Shown piece after piece: positions 1 through 6,347 of a stretch of DNA of 7,940 nucleotides. The stretch spans positions 1 through 7,940 of the forward strand of contig JAKSUP010000051.1 of NCBI GenBank assembly GCA_024408905.1. Reading direction: 5' to 3'. The notes below the pieces were generated by a model. The model ran no database searches. It saw only the letters and a list, made by a program, of their open reading frames with translations, and was not told the DNA's origin. This DNA is from a bacterium (GTDB lineage Bacteria > Cyanobacteriota > Vampirovibrionia > Gastranaerophilales > Gastranaerophilaceae). The translations under genes and the position numbers were made by a program. Positions within the stretch are counted from its first letter, which is position 1; each line of letters starts with the position of its first letter.

Positions 1-826
1 TTTGCATACAAATTTTCAAAGAAAGAATTGAGGTTTTCCATATTACCCATAGTTGTAGAAATCTGCATATTGTTTTTATTCCAATAACTGTGAGAAGCAA
101 CATCATCACCGTTTGCTATTGGGGTTGAGAATAATACTTTATAACCATTTTCTTTCAAATACGGAATTATACTTTCTAAACTTGCAATGCTCCCACCAAA
201 TCTGTTAGAGAAATTTTTTATTTGATTTTCAGCTTCTTTTTGAAAATCCTTGTCGTAATATAACTCACCGGTATTTTCTTCATCAAATCCTCTGTATTTC
301 GCACCAGGTTTTAGTGAATCCGGAATTGCTAAATATCCGGCACCTTGACCTTTTGGAGTTGTACCATTTGTTGTTACAAGAGTATATGCAAATTCATTTT
401 GAACTCTTTGAGAATTATGCCATGTATCTTTATAATTTACCCCTTCAACATTTTCTTCTTCAGTTAACTTGCTTCCACCATCCAAAAAGTACTTTAATTC
501 ATTTCCTGCTCTCATGACTTTTACGCCTGTGTCAGCACCTTGCCAAACTACATTACCTGTTTCTCTATCTTTTCTTACGACTTTGTATGCAAAAGCTTCT
601 CTCGGAGCCAATTTGGTTCGATTTGCACGGTTTTATAAGGATTTGAATCCATTGTGTATGAATAATTTTTTGAAGGGGTAACACGATAGATTTGAAATTC
701 GCATGTCTCTTTTTCTGAATCAAACGGATAAAATAATTTTAAAGCATTTTCTCCAACATCGTTTTTAACATGTTGATAGCCTTTAAATATTTGATTTGAA
801 AGACTATTTACTTTACTTACGAACAC
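1..826 (-). pseudogene. GH13 (alpha-amylase family)-like protein, N-terminal part, frameshifted, cut by left edge
   Basis: The reading starts at GTG (824-826), seven bases after the Shine-Dalgarno sequence AAAGGAG (834-840 on the plus strand). The first frame gives about 71 sensible residues and stops near 575. The neighbouring frame continues without a stop from 614 to the window edge (204 codons). One extra base in the TTT run at 612-614 joins them as ...QIEPKLAPREAFAYKVV.... The first ~90 residues look like a beta-rich N-terminal domain. The last ~65 residues, from FGGSIASLESIIPYLKENGY through VLFSTPIAN, SHSYW and STTMGNMENLNSFFENLYA, resemble the first strand and following loop of a GH13 barrel (the YLK-LG, TPI, H-YW and FGT-F elements). 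The catalytic Asp/Glu/Asp regions would lie left of the window, so activity cannot be judged. There is no signal peptide, so a cytoplasmic enzyme acting on storage or imported alpha-glucan is an inference. The break may be a real mutation or a homopolymer sequencing error. Confidence 0.55.
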
Positions 827-833
827 AACCGGA

Positions 834-840
834 CTCCTTT
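834..840 (-). promoter_or_regulatory. Shine-Dalgarno site fixing the GTG start of the GH13-like gene
   Basis: AAAGGAG on the minus strand lies seven bases before GTG at 824-826. This is the best ribosome site near the reading frame and it decides the non-ATG start. Confidence 0.75.
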
Positions 841-1002
841 ATCTGGTATAAAAAATGTCATAAAATTTTTTGCTATTTATAAGCCGTTTTTAAGAAATAT
901 TTTACAAAATTTAACATTCTATATAATACACAAATTCGGCTATTCGCATATAAAATTTTATTATAAAAATATAATAAAATCCAGTTATTTCTTCAAATTT
1001 AA

Positions 1003-2349
1003 CTATATATCAACTTCTGACATCATATTTACAATAGTCTCAATAGTATTTTGCATATTTACACTATCGGAAGTTCTTTGTTGCAAAAATTCATTAATAC
1101 GAGGCATCATTTCAATTGCAATATCAAGTTTAGGGTTAGTACCCTGTTGATACATGCCAACATCAATTAAATCTTTGTTCTCTCTGTATAAAGATAATAT
1201 TTTACGCATTTTAGCTGCAGCATCCTTATGCTCACTTGATGCAATAGCAGACATCAAACGTGAAATACTCCCCAAAATATCAATTGCAGGATAATGATTT
1301 GACTCGGCAACTTTTCTTGATAAGAAAATGTGACCATCAGTTATACCACGAACTGTATCTACTATAGGGTCATTAATATCATCACCTTCCATAAGAACTG
1401 TATAAAGTGCCGTAATAGATCCTTTTGGACTATTACCTGCTCTTTCGATTGCTCGTTGCAGCCAAGAAAATATTGAAGGTGGGTAACCTTTCATTGTAGG
1501 AGGTTCGCCGATTGACAAACCAACCTCACGTCCTGCCATTGCACAACGAGTAATTGTATCTGTCATTAAGAAAACTTTTTTTCCTTGATCTCTAAAGTAT
1601 TCACAAACTGATGTTGCAGTTAAAAGACATTTTTGTCTTATTAAAGGTGGCTGATCACCGGTTGAACAAACGACTACAGATTTTTTCATACCTTCAGGCC
1701 CTAGAGAATCTTCAATAAATTCTTTTACTTCCCTGCCACGTTCGCCTATCAATGCAACTACGTTAACATCTGCATCAGAATTTCGTGCAATCATACCTAA
1801 CAATGTACTTTTACCTACACCTGAACCTGCAAATAGTCCCATACGCTGACCACAACCAAATGTCAAACATGAATCTATAGCACGAACTCCTGTAGAAAAC
1901 ATTTCGGAAATAATTGGCCGTTCAAAAGGACCTGGTGGAGGACCTTCTACATTTCGCCATAACGCCCCTTCAGTATTCATCGGTTTTCCATCAATAGGAT
2001 CACCCATAGGATTTATTAGCCTGCCTAACAAAAAATCACCAACAGGAATAGTAATAGGTTTGCCTGTAGTTGTTACCAGGCTTCCTTGGCCAATCCCTGC
2101 ACCATCATATAATAGTAATAATTGTGCAGCATCACCCTTGAAAGCAACTACTTCAGCAGGTTTTTTTTCGCCTGTAGCTGCCTCTATATAGCACAAATCC
2201 CCAATTTTTAACCCCGGGAGTTTAACTTCTACAGTCAAGCCTAAAAGCTTTGATACACTGCCTTTATACTGATATAAGTCAACAGCCTCGAGTTTTTGAT
2301 GGATGCTTGTCTTTAAATTATTTAGATATTCTTGGTCAACACCTTCCAT
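1003..2349 (-). CDS. fliI: Flagellar-type export ATPase FliI (type III secretion ATPase family)
   Basis: This 448-residue protein has the normal length for FliI, the cytoplasmic hexameric ATPase that helps unload export substrates at the flagellar type III gate. The N-terminal beta-barrel region covers about 25-100. The P-loop is at 171-182 (GLFAGSGVGKST). The catalytic-glutamate loop is GERGREV at 202-208 (E203). The Walker B strand is VFLMTDTITR at 259-268. The family segments GYPPSIFSWLQRAIERAG (288-305) and the DTVRGITDGHI stretch (331-341) are both present, as is SISRLM with the putative arginine finger R364. The DTVRGI/DGHI wording favours flagellar FliI over virulence SctN or V-/F-type subunits, but the families are close. 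The ATG is effectively forced: an in-frame TAA sits four codons upstream (2359-2361) and the next Met is residue 115. No Shine-Dalgarno site precedes it. No other flagellar gene is visible; the downstream neighbour is the GH13-like gene 176 bases away. The stop codon is TAG. Confidence 0.93.
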   Translation of the reverse strand: MEGVDQEYLNNLKTSIHQKLEAVDLYQYKGSVSKLLGLTVEVKLPGLKIGDLCYIEAATGEKKPAEVVAFKGDAAQLLLLYDGAGIGQGSLVTTTGKPITIPVGDFLLGRLINPMGDPIDGKPMNTEGALWRNVEGPPPGPFERPIISEMFSTGVRAIDSCLTFGCGQRMGLFAGSGVGKSTLLGMIARNSDADVNVVALIGERGREVKEFIEDSLGPEGMKKSVVVCSTGDQPPLIRQKCLLTATSVCEYFRDQGKKVFLMTDTITRCAMAGREVGLSIGEPPTMKGYPPSIFSWLQRAIERAGNSPKGSITALYTVLMEGDDINDPIVDTVRGITDGHIFLSRKVAESNHYPAIDILGSISRLMSAIASSEHKDAAAKMRKILSLYRENKDLIDVGMYQQGTNPKLDIAIEMMPRINEFLQQRTSDSVNMQNTIETIVNMMSEVDI

Positions 2350-2355
2350 ATTAGT

Positions 2356-2384
2356 ATATTATCATATTGTTTAAGGTTAGTGAA
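2356..2384 (-). promoter_or_regulatory. Candidate fliI promoter, likely leaderless
   Basis: On the minus strand, TTCACT (2379-2384) and TAATAT (2356-2361) are separated by 17 bases, with a TGA extension just before the -10. The -10 ends six bases before the fliI ATG, so transcription would begin at or next to the A of the start codon. There is no Shine-Dalgarno site, which fits a leaderless mRNA. The sequence is AT-rich, so a chance match is possible. Confidence 0.45.
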
Positions 2385-2385
2385 T

Positions 2386-2413
2386 ACATCAAAATATATA
2401 TTTTGTTATGTTA
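2386..2413 (+). repeat. 28-bp AT-rich palindromic repeat, copy 1
   Basis: This copy matches 2522-2549 at 27 of 28 positions in the same orientation. Its core, CAAAATATATATTTTG (2390-2405), is a perfect 16-bp palindrome. It lies immediately upstream of the candidate fliI -35 box. It may be the edge of a small intergenic repeat element or a site for a dimeric regulator; the sequence alone does not decide. Confidence 0.75.
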
Positions 2414-2423
2414 AGTCAATTGC

Positions 2424-2463
2424 TATATGTCGCTTTCTTGTCGGTACAAGAAAGCGACATATA
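2424..2463 (+). repeat. Perfect 18-bp inverted repeat (hairpin), 4-base loop
   Basis: The arms TATATGTCGCTTTCTTGT (2424-2441) and their exact complement (2446-2463) flank the loop CGGT. The hairpin sits between divergent genes, so no known gene ends here. It is followed by an A-run on the plus strand, not a T-run. An intrinsic terminator for a neighbouring gene is therefore unlikely. It could be part of a MITE- or REP-like repeat, a small RNA, or a protein-binding structure. Confidence 0.8.
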
Positions 2464-2478
2464 AAAAAAATAGTAAAA

Positions 2479-2510
2479 CCCCCTCCCTAACCCTCCCCCT
2501 TGGAGAGGGA
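2479..2510 (+). repeat. C-rich intergenic repeat block with imperfect hairpin
   Basis: This block of C-runs (CCCCCTCCCTAACCCTCCC...) ends in TTGGAGAGGGA. The segment 2491-2508 folds back as CCCTCCCC against GGAGAGGG with one mismatch and a three-base loop. Its composition contrasts sharply with the AT-rich surroundings. Short CCCTCCC/GGAGAGGG palindromes of this type occur as dispersed intergenic repeats in several bacterial phyla (recollection, not checked here). Confidence 0.55.
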
Positions 2511-2521
2511 ATGTCTACAAC

Positions 2522-2549
2522 ACATCAAAATATATATTTTGTTGTGTTA
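2522..2549 (+). repeat. 28-bp AT-rich palindromic repeat, copy 2
   Basis: Second copy of the repeat at 2386-2413, differing at one base (G for A at 2545). The same 16-bp perfect palindrome lies at 2526-2541. In this copy the palindrome extends to 16-base arms (AACACA...TGTGTT) with one mismatch. The two palindrome cores are 136 bases apart and bracket the hairpin and the C-rich block. Confidence 0.75.
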
Positions 2550-2609
2550 GTTTATTCAATTTGGCTACTGGTAATTAAAAACAAAATGTATTAAAATAAG
2601 ATGAAAAAA

Positions 2610-2618
2610 GGTGAGGAG
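2610..2618 (+). promoter_or_regulatory. Shine-Dalgarno site of the M16 peptidase gene
   Basis: GGTGAGGAG precedes ATG at 2621. The GGTGA part gives a six-base spacing to the ATG, while AGGAG alone would sit only two bases from it. It supports the chosen start, which also yields a clean signal peptide. Confidence 0.75.
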
Positions 2619-2620
2619 TT

Positions 2621-5194
2621 ATGTGTAAAAAATTATTTGTTACTTTTGTTTTTATAATATTTTCTGCAATATCTGTTTTTGCATCTGATTTTACAGTCCA
2701 TAAGCTGCCTAACGGCCAGACACTTGTTGTACAAGAAATCAAAAACAATCCTATAGTCACTATTGATACATGGATTAGGACAGGTTCAATTAATGAAAAT
2801 GACACAAATTCAGGGGTGTCACATTTTTTGGAACACTTATTTTTCAAAGGAACAAAACTACATCCTGTCGGAGATGCAGATAGAATTTTGGAATCAAAAG
2901 GTGCTGTTGTAAATGCTGCAACAAGTAAAGATTTTACTCATTATTACATAACTATACCTTCAGAATATTTTGATACTGCTATGGAAATTCATTCTGATAT
3001 GCTTATTGATCCTCAAATCCCGAGAAAAGAGCTTGAAAAAGAGCGTAAAGTGGTTTTGGAAGAAATTGCCAAAGATGGTAACACTCCATCAAAAGCCGTG
3101 TACGAAAACTTGAATGAATTAATGTATACATCTCACCCATATAAAAGAAAAGTTATAGGTTCGGCAGATGTTGTATCTACAATAACAAGAGAAGATATTT
3201 TGGATTATTTTAACAAGTATTACGCACCTTCAAATATGATAACAATGGTTATTGGTGATGTTGATACGGACAAAGTTATACAAAAAGTTAATGAATGTTT
3301 CACAAAAGAGGCTAAAAAACCTGTAAAAAAGACATATAGAAAAGAACATCAATTACAGACACAAAAAAGAAAAGTAGAAGAATTTGATACCCAAACGGGG
3401 TATATTATGATAGGTTTTAGAGGAGTAGAAATTACAAATTCCGACACTTATGCACTGGATGTTTTATCACAAATTTTGGGTGGTGGAAAAGCTTCTAAAT
3501 TATACAGAAACGTGAAAGAGCAAAAAGGTTTGGCTCATTCTATTTCTGCTTCAAACGGAAGTTTTAAAGATGACGGTATTTTTTATATTTCATCAAACTT
3601 TGCCCCTGCGAATTTAGAAAAACTTGAAAAATCTATCTTTGATGAAATTTCTTATATCCAAAAATATGGCGTAACGGAAGAAGAGTTGAATATTGCAAAA
3701 AATATGCTTGAGCAAGAAACTTATTATTCAAGAGAATCAACTTCAAACATAGCACAAGAAATGGGTTATGTAATAACTCTTACCGGAAGCTCAGATTTTT
3801 ATAAAAATTACGTTAATAATATTAAAAAAGTTACAGCGCGTGATGTTCAGGCTGCTGCTCAGAAGTATTTGGGTGCAAACAGAAGTGCTATATCAATAGG
3901 CTTACCTAAAAACAATTCTATTAAAAAAGATGAATGTGCAATTTCACATACAGCAACAAAGATTTCTTCAAATTCCGGAGTTGATAAATACAAAATTGAT
4001 AATTCTGCAACATTATTAATTAATAAGCATAATAACAATGATATTATTGCGATTGATATTATTGCAAAAGGTGGAGAATTTTTAGAAAAAACAATTGGTG
4101 AAGGAACTTTGGCAGCCGGCGTCATGTTAAAAGGTACACAAAAATATTCAGCACAAGAACTTGCTCAATTAATGGAAGAAAATGGAATAATTATTGTACC
4201 CGGCGAAAGCGAAGATTATTTTTCTATTAATATTCAAACAACTACGGCTCAAATCGATTTAACGCTTGATATTTTAGATGAAATATTGAATAACGCTGTT
4301 TATGATGATTATGAAATTGAAAAAAAGCGTTCGGAGCTTCTTGCAAAAATAAAACAGCATCGTGATGTTCCTATGAATATTGCTTTAGAAAATTATAAAA
4401 CAATGATTTTTGAAAATAGTGTGTATTCTCATACAAATAAAGTCTTGGAAAAATCATTACCTTCTGTAACTCGCGAAGGAATTATTAATTATTACAATAA
4501 AGTTTTGGATTCCAAAAACGTAGTCGTTTCTATAAATGGTAATGTAGATAATGATAAAATGATATCTGCATTCGGCAGAATTTTAAAAGATAAAAAACAA
4601 CCTGAATTTATGTATTCCAATTATAAGGTGACAAAATTAAATGCTCCGAAAGTTGTTACAAAAACGGTCAAAGATTTAAAAACCTCTTGGCTATTTTGGG
4701 GTTGGCAAACAAGTGGTGTAACTGATAAAAAAGATTTTGTAACACTAAAAGTGGTTAATACAATATTGGGTTCGGGTTTGAGTTCAAGACTTTATAAAAA
4801 TTTGCGAGAACAAGACGGTTTGGCTTATCAATTGGGGTCAAGTTATACGGCAAAGGCTTTAGCAGGAAATTTTGTTACTTTTATAGGGACAAATCCTGAA
4901 ACATTAGATTATTCAAAAAATAAAATAAAAAAAGAGATTGAAAGATTAAAAATGGAATTTGTATCTGATAGTGAATTGCAAGATGCAAAAGATAGGTTAA
5001 AAGGTGGTTTTATTATTGCTCTTGAAACCAATTCAGAAAAAGCATCAGCTATGGCTCAATTTGAGACAATGGGCTTCGGGTATGACTTTCTTGACAAATA
5101 TATAAAAATGATTGATGAAGTAACAGCGTCAGACATAATAAGAGTTACAAATAAATATTTTAATAATATTTATGTAGAATCTACAATCAAGTAG
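2621..5194 (+). CDS. Exported M16 family zinc metallopeptidase, double-length (active + inactive halves)
   Basis: This 857-residue protein begins with a signal peptide (MCKKLF, a hydrophobic stretch, then VFA before S22; likely cleavage after A21), so it should act outside the cytoplasm. The N-terminal half (about 24-430) has the inverted zinc motif HFLEH (H68, E71, H72) and the distal glutamate in ERKVVLEEI (E147/E148), about 75 residues on. The C-terminal half (about 455-857) repeats the fold, but the zinc positions are lost: aligned through KGT, H68/E71/H72 become T496/A499/G500. It does carry the substrate-binding pair R729 and Y736 (LREQDGLAY), with the same seven-residue spacing as Arg824/Tyr831 of insulin-degrading enzyme; the first half has K299 and H306 at these places. 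The two halves thus make one active clamshell. M16 enzymes cut unfolded peptides of limited size; the substrate here is unknown. The next gene follows after 56 bases and may be co-transcribed. The stop codon is TAG. Confidence 0.92.
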   Translation: MCKKLFVTFVFIIFSAISVFASDFTVHKLPNGQTLVVQEIKNNPIVTIDTWIRTGSINENDTNSGVSHFLEHLFFKGTKLHPVGDADRILESKGAVVNAATSKDFTHYYITIPSEYFDTAMEIHSDMLIDPQIPRKELEKERKVVLEEIAKDGNTPSKAVYENLNELMYTSHPYKRKVIGSADVVSTITREDILDYFNKYYAPSNMITMVIGDVDTDKVIQKVNECFTKEAKKPVKKTYRKEHQLQTQKRKVEEFDTQTGYIMIGFRGVEITNSDTYALDVLSQILGGGKASKLYRNVKEQKGLAHSISASNGSFKDDGIFYISSNFAPANLEKLEKSIFDEISYIQKYGVTEEELNIAKNMLEQETYYSRESTSNIAQEMGYVITLTGSSDFYKNYVNNIKKVTARDVQAAAQKYLGANRSAISIGLPKNNSIKKDECAISHTATKISSNSGVDKYKIDNSATLLINKHNNNDIIAIDIIAKGGEFLEKTIGEGTLAAGVMLKGTQKYSAQELAQLMEENGIIIVPGESEDYFSINIQTTTAQIDLTLDILDEILNNAVYDDYEIEKKRSELLAKIKQHRDVPMNIALENYKTMIFENSVYSHTNKVLEKSLPSVTREGIINYYNKVLDSKNVVVSINGNVDNDKMISAFGRILKDKKQPEFMYSNYKVTKLNAPKVVTKTVKDLKTSWLFWGWQTSGVTDKKDFVTLKVVNTILGSGLSSRLYKNLREQDGLAYQLGSSYTAKALAGNFVTFIGTNPETLDYSKNKIKKEIERLKMEFVSDSELQDAKDRLKGGFIIALETNSEKASAMAQFETMGFGYDFLDKYIKMIDEVTASDIIRVTNKYFNNIYVESTIK

Positions 5195-5250
5195 CAAAAA
5201 TTTATTTTACCGGTTTTATAACAAGTGTAAAAGTATAGAAAGGCAGATTT

Positions 5251-5664
5251 ATGATTGATGCTATTAAGCAGGCTCGAAGACAAGGATACAAGTATGTAAA
5301 AGCTATTGATACAATACAAAATTTTACTTTGCATCCGGAACTAAACAGAAAAACGGATAGTGAATTTTATATAGCAATGGCTAGGTACCAAAAATATAGT
5401 TATAATAAAGACTATAATGATTTTATAGAAAAATTCCGTCCTGTAATTAAATTTTTACGTAAAAAATTTGGCAAAGAAGGAATGACCAAGGTTGTTGAAA
5501 CATTTCTGGATGGAGATATGTTCCTAAATGAATTTGTAAAATCATTAAAAAGTCAGCAAGCAAGATTGATTTCCGAACAAAAAGCGCAACAAGAAGCAGC
5601 TAAGAAAGCTCAAAAAGCACAAAGAGTAATTTTACCTATTACACCTTCAAAAATTAAAAGTTAA
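5251..5664 (+). CDS. Hypothetical small basic protein with Ala/Lys/Gln-rich tail
   Basis: I do not recognise this 137-residue protein. It starts at ATG seven bases after GAAAGG (5238-5243). It has no signal peptide and no membrane segment, so it is probably cytoplasmic. Residues 1-98 are mixed and mostly helical-looking, rich in Tyr, Lys and Phe (RRQGYKYVKAIDTI near the start, FRPVIKFLRKKFGKEGMTKV in the middle). Residues about 99-125 are a Gln/Ala/Lys-rich stretch (SEQKAQQEAAKKAQKAQR) that could form a coiled coil or a basic helix. It lies 56 bases behind the M16 peptidase gene on the same strand, with no clear terminator between them, so an operon is plausible. Its TAA stop touches the stop of convergent plsY with no spacer. 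The consistent start signal, length and codon use argue that it is a real gene. Confidence 0.75.
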   Translation: MIDAIKQARRQGYKYVKAIDTIQNFTLHPELNRKTDSEFYIAMARYQKYSYNKDYNDFIEKFRPVIKFLRKKFGKEGMTKVVETFLDGDMFLNEFVKSLKSQQARLISEQKAQQEAAKKAQKAQRVILPITPSKIKS

Positions 5665-6273
5665 TTACCTTACTTTATTTTCGTTACCGGATAGGAGCCT
5701 TTTAATATTTTCTCTGTGAAGATATACGATATAGATTGCGCCTAAAGCACAATAACAAACGTATGCAATTGGAGCTTTGAATAAATACATTAGTAACGGT
5801 GATAATAAAAGGGCGATTATTGAACCTACTGAAACGTATTTTGTTGTATAAGTAATTATTCCCCAAATAGCTGCGATTAATAATCCTACTTGCCAGTTTA
5901 GTGCAAGTATTGTTCCTACACCTGAAGCAACGGATTTTCCTCCCTTGAAATTTAAAAAACAAGGCTTGCTATGTCCAATTATTACTGCAATAGCAGCAAG
6001 TACAGGGGCTAAACCGATAGATGTTCCTTTTGTGACAAATAAAGTTGCAAGTATAACGGGTAATGCTCCCTTGAATGCATCAAGAAGCATTACGGTAAAA
6101 AACCATTTTTTGCCCAGAACCCTTTTAACATTTGTTGCACCTGTCGAACCGGAACCGATATTTCTTATGTCTTCGCCGGTTTTAGCTTTGACAATAATAT
6201 ATCCTGTCGGGATTGAACCTATTAAATAAGCAACAATTATTGTTAAAGAAATTTGTATAAAAAAATTAATCAT
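5665..6273 (-). CDS. plsY: Acylphosphate:glycerol-3-phosphate acyltransferase PlsY
   Basis: PlsY is an integral inner-membrane enzyme that moves an acyl chain from acyl-phosphate to glycerol-3-phosphate, giving lysophosphatidic acid in the first step of phospholipid synthesis (partner of PlsX). The 202-residue product is normal for the family. All three signature regions are visible: GSIPTGY (19-25) leading to DIRNIGSGSTGATNVKR (35-51), GHSKPCFLNFKGGKSVASG (100-118), and LHRENIKRLLSGNE (185-198). Hydrophobic spans lie near 4-25, 55-80, 86-101, 121-143 and 148-184. The start at 6273 is chosen because GAGGAG (6279-6284) lies five bases upstream. The in-frame ATG 45 bases further up (6318) lies upstream of the -10 box and is rejected. 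The usual GSGNxGATN asparagine is Ser here. The stop abuts the upstream-strand neighbour's stop. Confidence 0.95.
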   Translation of the reverse strand: MINFFIQISLTIIVAYLIGSIPTGYIIVKAKTGEDIRNIGSGSTGATNVKRVLGKKWFFTVMLLDAFKGALPVILATLFVTKGTSIGLAPVLAAIAVIIGHSKPCFLNFKGGKSVASGVGTILALNWQVGLLIAAIWGIITYTTKYVSVGSIIALLLSPLLMYLFKAPIAYVCYCALGAIYIVYLHRENIKRLLSGNENKVR

Positions 6274-6278
6274 AATAT

Positions 6279-6284
6279 CTCCTC
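6279..6284 (-). promoter_or_regulatory. Shine-Dalgarno site deciding the plsY start
   Basis: GAGGAG on the minus strand lies five bases before ATG at 6271-6273. It selects this start over the in-frame ATG at 6318. Confidence 0.8.
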
Positions 6285-6297
6285 TTTTCGTTATTCT

Positions 6298-6328
6298 ATT
6301 ATACCAAAATATTTGCAAAATGTGTGAA
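6298..6328 (-). promoter_or_regulatory. Candidate plsY promoter with extended -10
   Basis: On the minus strand, TATAAT (6298-6303) is a perfect -10 preceded by TGG, an extended -10. TTCACA (6323-6328) matches five of six -35 bases, but with a 19-base spacer. Transcription would start near 6291 and leave a short leader containing the Shine-Dalgarno site. Confidence 0.6.
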
Positions 6329-6341
6329 TATCATTTAAAAT
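6313..6341 (+). promoter_or_regulatory. Candidate promoter of the STAND-like ATPase gene, likely leaderless
   Basis: TTGCAA (6313-6318) and TAAAAT (6336-6341) are separated by exactly 17 bases. The -10 ends six bases before ATG at 6348, so the transcript would begin at the start codon. No Shine-Dalgarno site is present. The -35 box lies inside the divergent plsY promoter, so the two promoters overlap on opposite strands. Confidence 0.5.
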
Positions 6342-6347
6342 CGTTTT

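Noticed and set aside
469..681. Plus-strand ORFs within 314-681
   Set aside because: They lie opposite the GH13-like reading, overlap each other, and show no ribosome sites or recognisable sequence.
950..961. ATAAAATTTTAT palindrome downstream of fliI as terminator or operator
   Set aside because: It is made only of A and T in a very AT-rich spacer, with no loop or GC stem; chance is sufficient explanation.
841..1002. Promoter for the GH13-like gene in the fliI-GH13 spacer
   Set aside because: Several weak -10-like sequences occur (for example TATTAT near 920) but none has a convincing -35 at 16-18 bases; read-through from fliI is equally likely.
2424..2463. Hairpin as an intrinsic terminator
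   Set aside because: It lies between divergent genes, so neither gene ends there, and no T-run follows the stem in the plus-strand direction.
2386..2549. The two repeats as a CRISPR remnant
   Set aside because: There are only two copies, the spacing is 108 bp, the core is fully AT-palindromic, and no cas genes are nearby.
2568..2597. M16 promoter (CTGGTA ... TAAAAT)
   Set aside because: The -10-like TAAAAT at 2592-2597 is plausible, but the -35 matches only three of six bases; too weak to list as a feature.
2575..2847. Minus-strand 90-residue ORF over the M16 start
   Set aside because: It is antisense to the signal peptide and first strand of a clear M16 peptidase; its composition reflects the opposite strand.
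6274..6318. Longer plsY starting at ATG 6318
   Set aside because: That ATG lies upstream of a perfect extended -10 box, adds 15 non-hydrophobic residues not typical of PlsY, and has no ribosome site; the ATG at 6273 has GAGGAG at proper spacing.
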